Assembly: GCA_963978545.1 (NCBI GenBank)
Contig: OZ021733.1
Coordinates: 30,317,330-30,381,329, forward strand
Length of the DNA stretch: 64,000 nt
Source of the DNA: Linyphia triangularis
Lineage: Eukaryota; Arthropoda; Arachnida; Araneae; Linyphiidae
Direction of reading: 5' to 3'
The notes below the pieces were generated by a model. That model ran no database searches and was not told where the DNA came from. It saw only the letters and a program-made list of their open reading frames with translations. The translations under genes were made by a program, and so were the position numbers. Shown piece after piece: positions 58,301 to 64,000 of this stretch (positions within the stretch are counted from its first letter, which is position 1; each line of letters opens with the position of its first letter).

Positions 58301-61300
58301 GTAGCGGTACAGTTGCAGAATTAGTTATTTAAAAAATTATCGCTTTCAAATTAAACGGATGAATTAACAAGATAAATTTGTATGTTTTTACGATAATTGG
58401 AAAAGTTTGGTACAAATATTTACCTGGACATGCTTTGAAATTCCTTCTTTCTTTTTTTGTTATTACAGCAGTAATGCAAGAAATATTGCACTTTATAAGT
58501 AATTATAATGTCTACGGCATATATATACATACTTTTAGAAAAGGTTAAGATTACTCAAATTTTATTCTAAGCCTATTTTTCCCAAAACATATTTTTTATG
58601 AAACTTCTTATTCTTGTTCAAAAGTTTCATGATTGAGGTTTCATGATAAAAGGATATTGCGACTCAAAATGAAATTCTTAAAAAATTTAAAATACAATGA
58701 TCCTCTTCCATAATAATCTCTCTTCCTGTTATAAAAGAAAAATTGGAACAAAATATTTCAATACACAATGATTGGTTTATGTATTTTAATTAACCTTTTC
58801 TAAGTTTATTATTGTTTTGTATATCGTATTTCAATTGTTTTAAGTTAAATTTTCATTGTTTAAAATTTTCTTCGAATTGTTTAATAACATCTACTAAATA
58901 AGTGCGATTATACATAATGTGTTAGGTTATGAGCAAATATTGAACTCTAAAATGTTCACCAATATATTTGGCAAATTACATGCTTATTTATTGGAAATAT
59001 AAAATGAGAATATGTAAAAAAGATCTAACTGCATACTAAATAATAATGGGCCAAAATTTACAATGTGCCGTATTTTGTGGGATAAATTTGTTATTTCGGT
59101 TATTACCTGTAACAATTTTTCGAATTTGGTGTTTTAACAGTAAAACTACAAAAATGTTTAAACAAAGGGTGTTCTGATACAACATTTTTAAAGACAAGTT
59201 TTTGTGAAAGGGAAAAAAAAAAGCTTTAGAGAAATTCAAGACGCACGATTCTTCTGTCAGTCACAAAGATGGTGAAATCAGACTTTCGTCTTTTAAATCC
59301 TCTTTGAATATAGGTAGCCTCGATTGCAGATTAGATTCAGCAAGAAGATCACGAATAGAAGAAATCAAAAAGTACTTATACATTGTGATACGCTTCTATT
59401 TTATGCCTGCCAAGGTATACGTTTGCATGGTCATATAGTGTCAATAGACATTCGAAACTGGAATTTGTTTTGTAATAACTGTTCAATATTTAAATTGCAT
59501 TTGTTTCTATTGCCTTATTAAAAATATTACTTATAATTATTAGTAAAACATTCTCTTTAAAAAACAATTTTTCCCTACATACTTTAGATTGCTCGAGTAG
59601 CAATGGATTATACAGTAAAACAAAGCATTTTTACTTATTAAGCTCACTACATAAATATGCCATGAATATGTTAAATTTTAATGTACAACTACTGATTTCC
59701 TTGTTGGATGTAAGTATAATATAATATTTATACTTAGTCAGTTAGTCACAAATAAAAGTAGCAAGTTCCCACTTTGAATGGAATTTCTTCAGTATAATCG
59801 ATACCTCCGGGGATGTAGCTTGCCAAAATGTTTAAATGCACAGTACATTTTGAATACAATTTATTTTTTAAATAAAATAGGTAATGAAAAAACAAAAGGA
59901 CAGTGTTAACCACCGTACACTAAGATAGCAAGTCAAAAATGTGACGAAAGAAGGGGGGGGGGGGGTCAATCAATGGATATGGATTATGTTGAAGTATATT
60001 TCTTGAACAATGCATAGATTTCTTTTTTACTTTTTTCAAATATTCAATTTTGTCCTGGCTAAGGCACAGTGTTGCGCCCCACCCTCAAATCCTAGATCGG
60101 CCACTGGTATAAGTTATTGACGTAATTGGAAAAAAAACATTCAAGTTACATTTCTAAAAAAATGCGATGAATCAAAAACAGAGTTTGATTTCCCTGAAAA
60201 AGAAGACCGGAGTTGGATCTGCCATTCACAAGTCATGCCAAAACTTGGCTGAACCAATATTTGATGAAAAAAAAATTCAATTACAAATTTTCAGAATGTG
60301 TAGCCAATATCTATAAATGAACCCTTTGGAAAAACTAACAAACTAAAGTGAAAATTAAAATTTTGCATGCTTTATACGAAATGGCCACTATGTCCACTCC
60401 GCAACGTGGAAACATAATTTCAAAAAATAAATTACAAGTGAAATAGATTTCAGATTTCTTTCATACTTTTTTCTCAGTAACTAAATAATCAATAACTCAA
60501 ATAAAAAAAATTTGCTGATCTAACTATACTGATAGAGCAGAGATTATAGCTGATAAATGAACTAAGTAAAAAGTTACATTTTCCAGTCCCCTCCACAACA
60601 GTTTGTTTTTATTTTATAATAAATTACTTTATGTAAAAAAAACTTACTATTAATTGTTTTACAAGCTTATCTTATCACAAGGACTTAATTAAAAATATAA
60701 AAACATAATAGTCTTTAAATTTTTTAAACGAGAAATAGAAAATGATCGAAAGTGTCCCCTCCGAAACAGATAAGTTACCACGGAATTGCCTAACAGGAAA
60801 GTTTCAACAATGATTGGTTGCATGGGATTTATTAGTATTCTGAAGCGATTATAGAAGCGTGAGTAAAAGCAACCTTTTAGTGACAGCCCCAAAAATTTTA
60901 TAGAATTCATTGTCACTGACATCGAATCTAATATGCCAAGTTTCAACTCGATTGGATTTCGACAAGTGGGTAAATTAGGTCTCCACAAACTTACCCGGGC
61001 AGGCACAAACACACACACACCCAGATATCCACACACAAAATCAAAGTTAATATAAAAGATTAAATAATATAAACCATAAAAACTAAGTTTTTAATATAAA
61101 TCCTTTATATGTATTGCCAATTTTTATGTCCAATTGCAAATCCTTGAGCTCAGATTAAGTTTTCATAGTATTTGACCACAAAGAACAAAAGATCTATTCC
61201 GAACTATTTACTAACTTTTTTTTTTGCCTCCAAAACTTGATTGAATACATTGTCATACACAACAAATCTATTTGCAAAAATTCAACTTGATTGGATGAAG

Positions 61301-63602
61301 GAAAATGGGTTAATTAACCCTACGAAGATTTTGTCTAGTCAAACTTAACAGAAGGGAAGGTTTCAGTCATTAAATATCGCCAAATTGATAATCTGACGCA
61401 AGGTAATAGAAACATGTGTAAAAGCAGACTTTGTGTGAAAGTCCCAAAACTTGAAAGAAAACATTATCATCAACAACGAGTTTACCAGCCAAGTTTCAAC
61501 ACGATTGGATGGCTAATACCAAGTGGTAATTGAAGCGTGTGAAAAAGCGTCCTTTTAATGAGTCGCCAAAACTTGACGTAATGCAACCTTATTGACGACG
61601 AATATATCTGTCATATTTCAGCGTGATTGGATGACGGCAAGTTGGTTTATTAGTATCCCGAAAATAAAAGTGGCCTTTTAGTGTTAGTGACAACCATCTA
61701 AACTTGATAGATTGCATTGTCATAAAATCTATCCACCAAGTTTCAACTCTATTGTATGATGGCAAATGAGTTAATTAGGCTTCCGCATATCCGACCAGCA
61801 GGCACAAAATCGAAGTTAATATTTAAGATTTAAAAATCAGAAATTTTTAAACATACTATTCTTCATAAAAAAAAAAAGATATTGAATCCCCGGTTAGGCA
61901 TGGATGTTTGTTGTGGCTCAAAATCTAAATTCAATTATAGGTCCCTGCCTGATTAGCTGCTACTGTGCAAAAAAGATAGGTCATTGAGAGTGTACAAACC
62001 AACCAACAAGTTGTTAATTTCATTTTATTAATGGAGCAAATTTTGAAAAGGAGAGGAAGGGTCTATCAAGCAAGAGGAACGTCTCTGCAATTTCATCTTG
62101 AAGAGGAGAAAAACACATCTCAATCAACATCTGTAACAATTGCAATCTTTTTAATTAATTTTGAAAACAGATTTTGAGGAGCTACAGAATCTGATAGTTT
62201 ATTCGAGCCCACTGTAAGGCACCTCTGAAATTCTGGAAGTCACATGATTAAGTTACATCTTAGCTCCGAAAACCCAGATGATCCTAGGGTGTTTTCTAAG
62301 GGTGTCTTAATCGAAACTCAATCCGTTATGGAAATTTTTTTGAATGAAAATTGTAAAAAAAATCATGTAAATAATTGGTTTGAAATTTGTTGTAGATAAT
62401 CTGTTCAAAAGTTTAAATAATCTGTTTTAATTTTTTTTTCCAATATGTTTGAAAAATGTCTTATAATCTATTAAAAAAATGTCAAACAATCTGTTAAATT
62501 GTGTTGTGTAAAGCAAAGAGTTTAAAAATCCATTTAACAATAGTTAAATAAAAAGTCTAAACATACTTTTTTTCTCTTCAATTCTTGAAGTACTCATTAT
62601 CTTTTTTGAAATTATTAATGTAATATTAATAAAGTTATTTATTGTTAGTGGTCATTTTCATATTCATTTTTATATTTTGAATATGAGAAAAGTAGGAAAT
62701 TACCAGACAACAATGCTATAAAATATCCATCACAATTATAATTTAATCTACTTTGTGTTTGTAGTAAAAAAACTGATTTCAGGCAACAAAACTAAATAAA
62801 TTAAAAGCAGACCATTAGCCTTCTCAAAATTGAAAGAAAGAAAAAATGTTAGGTCCACCTAGGGTACCACAGGTTTGCCAAAACTCAACTAGCAAGACCC
62901 TAAAGCAAAAAATTCCCCACGAAGAATTATAAGCACATTGAAAGCGATAAAGAGAAACTGCACAATCATCTGGATGAAAGGTTTATAGTTTGTCTACCAA
63001 TATTTTAAAAAAAAATGAATGTATCATAGACAGAGAAATTTCATTGAGTAAAAAATACATTTTCAATCTTTCACTTTTAGGAAATACTGTGTTATGCCTT
63101 TTGTTAAATATAAAAGTTAAAGTTAAGAAATCTTTGTAATTTAATTTTAAATGCATAATAGTGCAAGTGTTCCCAGACACATTTCCTAGCTACAATGCAC
63201 TAATGCAAACAATCGTATTATGATTTCAACAATTTATTACATTGAATGAGAAATATGACAAGACTTGTAAAAATATTCAATAGCAAAATAAATCTTTGAA
63301 AATATCTTATAGTGCAATAAAAATGGCAATATTTCTGATCAAACAAAATTCAGAAGGATTGCGTAAAATCAGACACGAATACGACAATATTAGGAAAAAT
63401 AGGTATATATGAATTAAATGAGAAACTTGTACGATGACAAAAAGTCCTCAAGTCATCTTCAAATTGAGCTCAAGGCGTAATGTTTGTTTGATAAGATTAT
63501 AAAATACTGAATAAGGATACAAATACTTTGCTTACCATTGACTCCGATGCTCTTCAAAAAGCTAACTAAAATGACAAACACTGTAGAAACAAAAAATAAC
63601 AT
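39195..63602 (-). CDS. babo: Activin/TGF-beta type I receptor kinase (baboon/ALK4/ALK5 class), complete
   Basis: A transmembrane Ser/Thr kinase that, once paired with a type II receptor, phosphorylates receptor-Smads. Nine exons total 1530 nt (509 residues): 63536-63602, 54708-54825, 46456-46619, 44360-44602, 44001-44231, 43762-43929, 42645-42926, 40286-40416, 39195-39320. All splices are GT-AG and all phases fit. Signal peptide residues 1-22; ectodomain with ten Cys and the CC-x5-CN box (94-102); sequon NHT at 36; membrane span about 132-154; GS box TTSGSGSG at 191-198, then Leu-Pro; P-loop GKGRFG (218-223); Lys238; HRDLKSKN (337-344); DLG (357-359). The L45 loop (NKDNGTW) matches the ALK4/ALK5/baboon type, known to select Smad2/3. 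Vertebrate members are 503-505 residues. Convergent with TBCK. Confidence 0.95.
39321..40285. other. babo: babo intron 8
   Basis: Includes TTAACCCTTTAGTTCCGG at about 39793, which resembles one end of a TTAA MITE, but no matching second end could be assigned. Nothing else recognised. Confidence 0.5.
40286..40416 (-). CDS. babo: babo exon 8
   Basis: A 131-nt exon after TTTTATAG and before GTTAGTG. It encodes [20 protein letters not shown], then [20 protein letters not shown], then QSCE. The QLPYYD and RP-x-x-PNRW motifs are typical of the C-lobe of activin/TGF-beta type I receptors. Confidence 0.95.
40417..42644. other. babo: babo intron 7
   Basis: AT-rich intron of 2.2 kb. I see no open frames, repeats or hairpins beyond short homopolymers. 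Confidence 0.5.
42645..42926 (-). CDS. babo: babo exon 7 (catalytic loop and activation segment)
   Basis: A 282-nt exon after TTTTTTAG and before GTATTTAC. It contains [16 protein letters not shown] (catalytic Asp339), [11 protein letters not shown] (the DLG that replaces the usual DFG in this family), [17 protein letters not shown], and [18 protein letters not shown]. The region fits baboon/ALK4/ALK5. Confidence 0.95.
42927..43761. other. babo: babo intron 6
   Basis: 835 bp of AT-rich intron. A 75-codon open frame at 43056-43283 (-) has no domain. The 43640-43720 stretch (CCCTGAGTTTTCCCTGTTCT) resembles a short dispersed repeat but is not identified. Confidence 0.45.
43762..43929 (-). CDS. 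babo: babo exon 6
   Basis: A 168-nt exon after CTTTTGTAG and before GTATGGAC. It encodes [20 protein letters not shown], then [20 protein letters not shown], then [15 protein letters not shown]. It supplies the second half of the L45 loop and the hinge of the kinase. Confidence 0.95.
44001..44231 (-). CDS. babo: babo exon 5 (kinase N-lobe)
   Basis: A 231-nt exon after TTTTTTTAG and before GTTCATTT. It encodes [20 protein letters not shown], then [20 protein letters not shown], and on to [12 protein letters not shown]. Contains the Leu-Pro FKBP12-contact site, the P-loop and the ATP-binding Lys238. The residue equivalent to the human ALK5 activating Thr204 is Ser206. The donor leaves one base of Asp275. 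Confidence 0.95.
44360..44602 (-). CDS. babo: babo exon 4 (membrane span and GS box)
   Basis: A 243-nt exon after AATTTCCAG and before GTAAATTT. It encodes a hydrophobic span ([20 protein letters not shown]), a basic stop-transfer stretch (KQKHRR), and the GS box TTSGSGS, where type II receptors phosphorylate type I receptors. Confidence 0.95.
44603..46455. other. babo: babo intron 3 with AT microsatellite
   Basis: 1.85 kb, AT-rich. The main feature is the long (TA)n run at 46330-46391, just 65 bp downstream of exon 3. An open frame at 45619-45861 (+) has no recognisable domain. Confidence 0.5.
46330..46391. repeat. (TA)n microsatellite, about 31 units
   Basis: An uninterrupted alternation of T and A across about 62 bases in the babo intron beside exon 3. 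It is self-complementary and likely to vary in length. Confidence 0.97.
46456..46619 (-). CDS. babo: babo exon 3 (ligand-binding ectodomain, second half)
   Basis: A 164-nt exon after CTTTTTAAG and before GTAATAAA. It encodes [20 protein letters not shown], then [20 protein letters not shown], then [14 protein letters not shown]. The CCQSYDYCN segment is the conserved cysteine box that ends the three-finger toxin-like fold of TGF-beta receptors; a Pro-rich juxtamembrane stretch follows. Confidence 0.93.
46741..47088. repeat. Fold-back hairpin, arms about 140 bp
   Basis: The left arm (46741 to about 46890) and right arm (about 46942-47088) are inverted copies. The inner blocks TTTTAACTAGGTCAAATA and TATTTGACCTAGTTAAAA pair exactly. 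The outer blocks ACATTTTGTTTATTTTTTTT and the inverse of AAAAAAGAGCCAAAATGT pair loosely. It lies in babo intron 2. Confidence 0.8.
47121..47244. repeat. 124-bp near-palindrome in babo intron 2
   Basis: Arms of about 62 bp with no loop. The outer ends TATTGGGAAAGTTGTATTT and AAATACAACTTTTCCAATA pair, and the centre AAAATCAGTTAACTGATTTT is a perfect 20-base palindrome. A few mismatches lie in between. It could be a very short MITE or a hairpin RNA source. Confidence 0.85.
48891..51240. repeat. Satellite-like tandem array, unit about 172-188 bp, split by an insertion
   Basis: Units begin at the GCATCC motif: 48891, 49077 (interrupted at 49088 and resuming at 50842), 51020 and 51192 (partial). 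All share TTTAGTGCTATTATTTA, GAAGGAAGAATAAAAAAA, a CTAAAGCACTTTC block and TTGGTTCGCCAGGTCCC. Divergence between units is modest. Confidence 0.85.
49089..50832. mobile_element. 1.74-kb TIR element with 9-bp target duplication (Mutator-like candidate)
   Basis: Terminal inverted repeats of about 55 bp: the left end reads GCATTTAAGCATTCTTCACA and the right end, inverted, reads GCATTTAAGCATACCTCACA. Both continue with ATTCAAACCACAGAA and AATGAGAGT. It is flanked by TCCCCGGCG at 49080-49088 and 50833-50841. Removing the element and one copy of that 9-mer rejoins a satellite unit exactly. A 9-bp duplication with long inverted repeats is typical of Mutator-like elements. No transposase is present; the interior has AATAAT-rich stretches (about 50030-50170). 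Confidence 0.75.
51521..53116. other. babo: babo intron 2 segment with unassigned repeat debris
   Basis: On the minus strand, 51936-51700 contains [19 protein letters not shown], similar to the C-terminal half of BED/C2H2 fingers in transposon proteins. A frame at 52816-52589 has no assignment. The two could be pieces of one decayed element. Confidence 0.3.
53117..53774. mobile_element. Solo LTR (Ty3/gypsy-type)
   Basis: A 658-bp unit starting TGTTACGAATTTCTG and ending CCACGCAACA, the TG...CA form of an LTR. ATAT flanks both sides (53113-53116 and 53775-53778), a 4-bp target duplication. An AATAAA lies at about 53713, before the presumed U5. No internal gag-pol is adjacent, so it is a recombination-derived solo LTR. 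The strand of the parent element is probably +, judged from the AATAAA. Confidence 0.7.
53775..54707. other. babo: babo intron 2, nothing recognised
   Basis: AT-rich sequence up to the donor of exon 2. Short open frames on both strands have no recognisable domains. Confidence 0.45.
54708..54825 (-). CDS. babo: babo exon 2 (ligand-binding ectodomain, first half)
   Basis: A 118-nt exon after TTTTTTACAG and before GTATGTTA. It encodes [20 protein letters not shown], then [18 protein letters not shown]. It contains five of the ten ectodomain cysteines and an N-glycosylation sequon (NHT). The split first codon gives Ala23, just past the predicted signal peptide. Confidence 0.92.
54903..55690. repeat. 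Dispersed repeat with 120-150-bp subunits, copy A
   Basis: Recurring motifs are CAAAACTTGATAG, CATTGTCAT, CCAAGTTTCAA, GATTGGATGACGGCAAGTTG and CGTGTGTAAAAGCG-CTTTT, spaced about 120-150 bp apart (for example the GTGTGTAAAAGC motif near 55265, 55410 and 55565). Copies B and C lie at 60780-61060 and 61079-61800. There is no open coding frame conserved between copies. The apparent 153-codon frame at 55011-55472 (-) is not preserved in copy C. Confidence 0.75.
56830..57420 (+). pseudogene. Relic of an uncharacterised arthropod repetitive ORF
   Basis: Frames on the + strand read [20 protein letters not shown], then [20 protein letters not shown], then [17 protein letters not shown] and [20 protein letters not shown]. 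The pattern (a basic region, then ERDD-like and GxKD-like blocks followed by QK-H) recalls a transposon-associated ORF repeated in many arthropod genomes. Its function is unknown to me. Stops interrupt it. The final open frame is 57198-57416. Confidence 0.4.
57529..57590. repeat. Exact 31-bp tandem duplication
   Basis: The 31-mer at 57529-57559, starting GATTATTTGTAGCATAAG, is repeated without change at 57560-57590. Confidence 0.95.
57591..60779. other. babo: babo intron 1 segment, debris only
   Basis: Contains GGGGCATGCGCCCC at about 57599 and a 13-base G run at about 59947. CCTCAAATCCTAGATCGGCC at about 60085 looks like the end of a decayed DNA transposon. Short open frames at 59036-59239 and 59324-59521 have no recognisable domain. 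Confidence 0.4.
60780..61060. repeat. Dispersed repeat copy B (partial)
   Basis: Shares ATTGTCACTGACATCGAATC and CCAAGTTTCAACTCGATTGG with copies A and C, and also GAAGCG-TGAGTAAAAGC-ACCTTTTAGTGACAG. It ends in a short (CA)n near 61009. Confidence 0.7.
61079..61800. repeat. Dispersed repeat copy C
   Basis: Begins with the same AATCCTTTATATG-ATTGC segment as copy A (54903) and follows it for about 700 bp with substitutions and indels. The subunit motif GTGTGTAAAAGC occurs near 61411 and 61534, and CAAGTTTCAAC near 61492 and 61737. It has the same orientation as copy A. Confidence 0.75.
61801..63535. other. babo: babo intron 1, nothing recognised
   Basis: AT-rich, no repeat or coding signal that I can identify. 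It ends at the donor of exon 1. Confidence 0.45.
63536..63602 (-). CDS. babo: babo exon 1 (start codon and signal peptide)
   Basis: ATG at 63602-63600 followed by [19 protein letters not shown], a hydrophobic N-terminus that fits a signal peptide, then Val-Asn and a GTAAGC donor. The phase (one base over) matches exon 2 exactly. No other upstream exon in this frame is needed. The small conserved content makes this the least certain exon, but the fit of phase, signal peptide and position is strong. Confidence 0.82.
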
Positions 63603-63760
63603 TTTTGTAAATTCAGCTATATAAATCTACGGTGTGTCGTAGACACATGAAGAAGCTACATTTGACAGCAAAGATCATCTATTGACACAGACTATTTCAT
63701 ATTTTGAATCCCGTTGTCGAGCATCACAACAAACACGAAACTATAAATATAGAACGAGAG
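63603..63760 (-). promoter_or_regulatory. babo: babo 5' leader and possible TATA-like element
   Basis: Upstream of the ATG, the minus strand has an in-frame stop close to the start and at least two upstream ATGs. TATATTTATAG at about 63741-63752 could act as a TATA-like box, but it is almost palindromic and the region is AT-rich. 63750-64000 is less AT-rich than the introns, as expected near a promoter or first exon. Confidence 0.2.
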
Positions 63761-64000
63761 AAACCAGACAAGTGTCCAGACGAGACCAGACTCTGCACCA
63801 GCAGAACACCTCAGGCTTTCCGATTCGAAGAAAACAAGGCAACTTCATACAGAGAGAGAGAATATTTGTTTCACCAAGCAGCCACTAGTGTCGCTAGTTA
63901 TTGTTCATAGTCCGAGAGGCGACTGCAAATTTTGGACCTCATCGAACATCACTCTGAAACTCATATGGAATGTAGAGTTATGCTAGCTGATTAACAATCG

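Noticed and set aside
57575..60110. Possible 2.5-kb hAT-like element between GATCCAGCCAAGGGG and the GGCCACTGG region
   Set aside because: The ends look transposon-like, but I could not align them convincingly as inverted repeats or find a target duplication.
63682..63910. Two overlapping 68-codon open frames near the right edge
   Set aside because: They overlap each other in different frames, have no domain, and lie where the receptor's 5' leader or promoter is expected.
1..64000. CRISPR arrays, phage or operon-like systems
   Set aside because: No regular short repeats with unique spacers and no compact gene clusters; splice-site and intron structure show eukaryotic nuclear DNA.

Overview
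This window is AT-rich animal DNA with small exons, long introns, GT-AG splice sites and many decayed transposons. The proteins, the mix of mobile elements (Tc1/mariner, BEL/Pao, a jockey/R1-type non-LTR element with RNase H, a Ty3/gypsy-type solo LTR, TTAA-flanked MITEs) and intron sizes fit an arthropod. An arachnid such as a spider is my best guess, but nothing here proves it. There are no bacterial-style operons, no CRISPR array and no convincing intact tRNA or rRNA gene.

Two conserved host genes face each other tail to tail. On the + strand, the last six coding exons of TBCK (TBC domain-containing protein kinase-like) lie between 3236 and 25684. They encode the end of the Rab-GAP (TBC) domain and the C-terminal rhodanese-like domain; the kinase-like half and the start of the TBC domain lie upstream of the window. 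On the - strand, a complete activin/TGF-beta type I receptor gene (baboon/ALK4/ALK5 class) runs from its ATG at 63602 to its stop at 39195. Nine coding exons sum to exactly 1530 nt (509 residues plus stop), with compatible phase at every junction. The products are not obviously linked in function: one is a predicted vesicle-traffic/mTOR regulator, the other a cell-surface receptor kinase signalling to Smad2/3-type Smads.

Layout. 1-720: decayed LTR-retrotransposon protease/gag piece (-). 2160-2950: mariner-type transposase relic (+). 3236-25684: TBCK exons, with introns carrying a piggyBac-like MITE (4209-4299), a 2.5-kb fold-back element with a nested MITE (8465-11004), a 5.2-kb non-LTR retrotransposon (12624-17794), a Tc1 element (19219-20781), two TTAA MITEs (22198-22837) and a 0.73-kb fold-back element (24500-25229). 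25743-39194: the convergent intergenic and 3'-flanking region, with a BEL/Pao deletion derivative with both LTRs and a 5-bp target duplication (28343-31161), a Tc1 relic and a TIR element. 39195-63602: the receptor gene. Its 8.1-kb second intron holds two hairpins, a three-layer transposon nest around a satellite array (47938-51520) and a solo LTR (53117-53774). Its 8.7-kb first intron holds a repeat family built of roughly 120-150-bp subunits. 63603-64000: 5' leader and probable promoter side.

The most notable structures beyond ordinary annotation are the nested element whose 9-bp target duplication can be checked against the satellite array it split, the two long intronic hairpins in TBCK that would be transcribed as double-stranded RNA, the BEL element that lost its whole polymerase region but kept both ends, and the complete type I receptor with a Smad2/3-type L45 loop.
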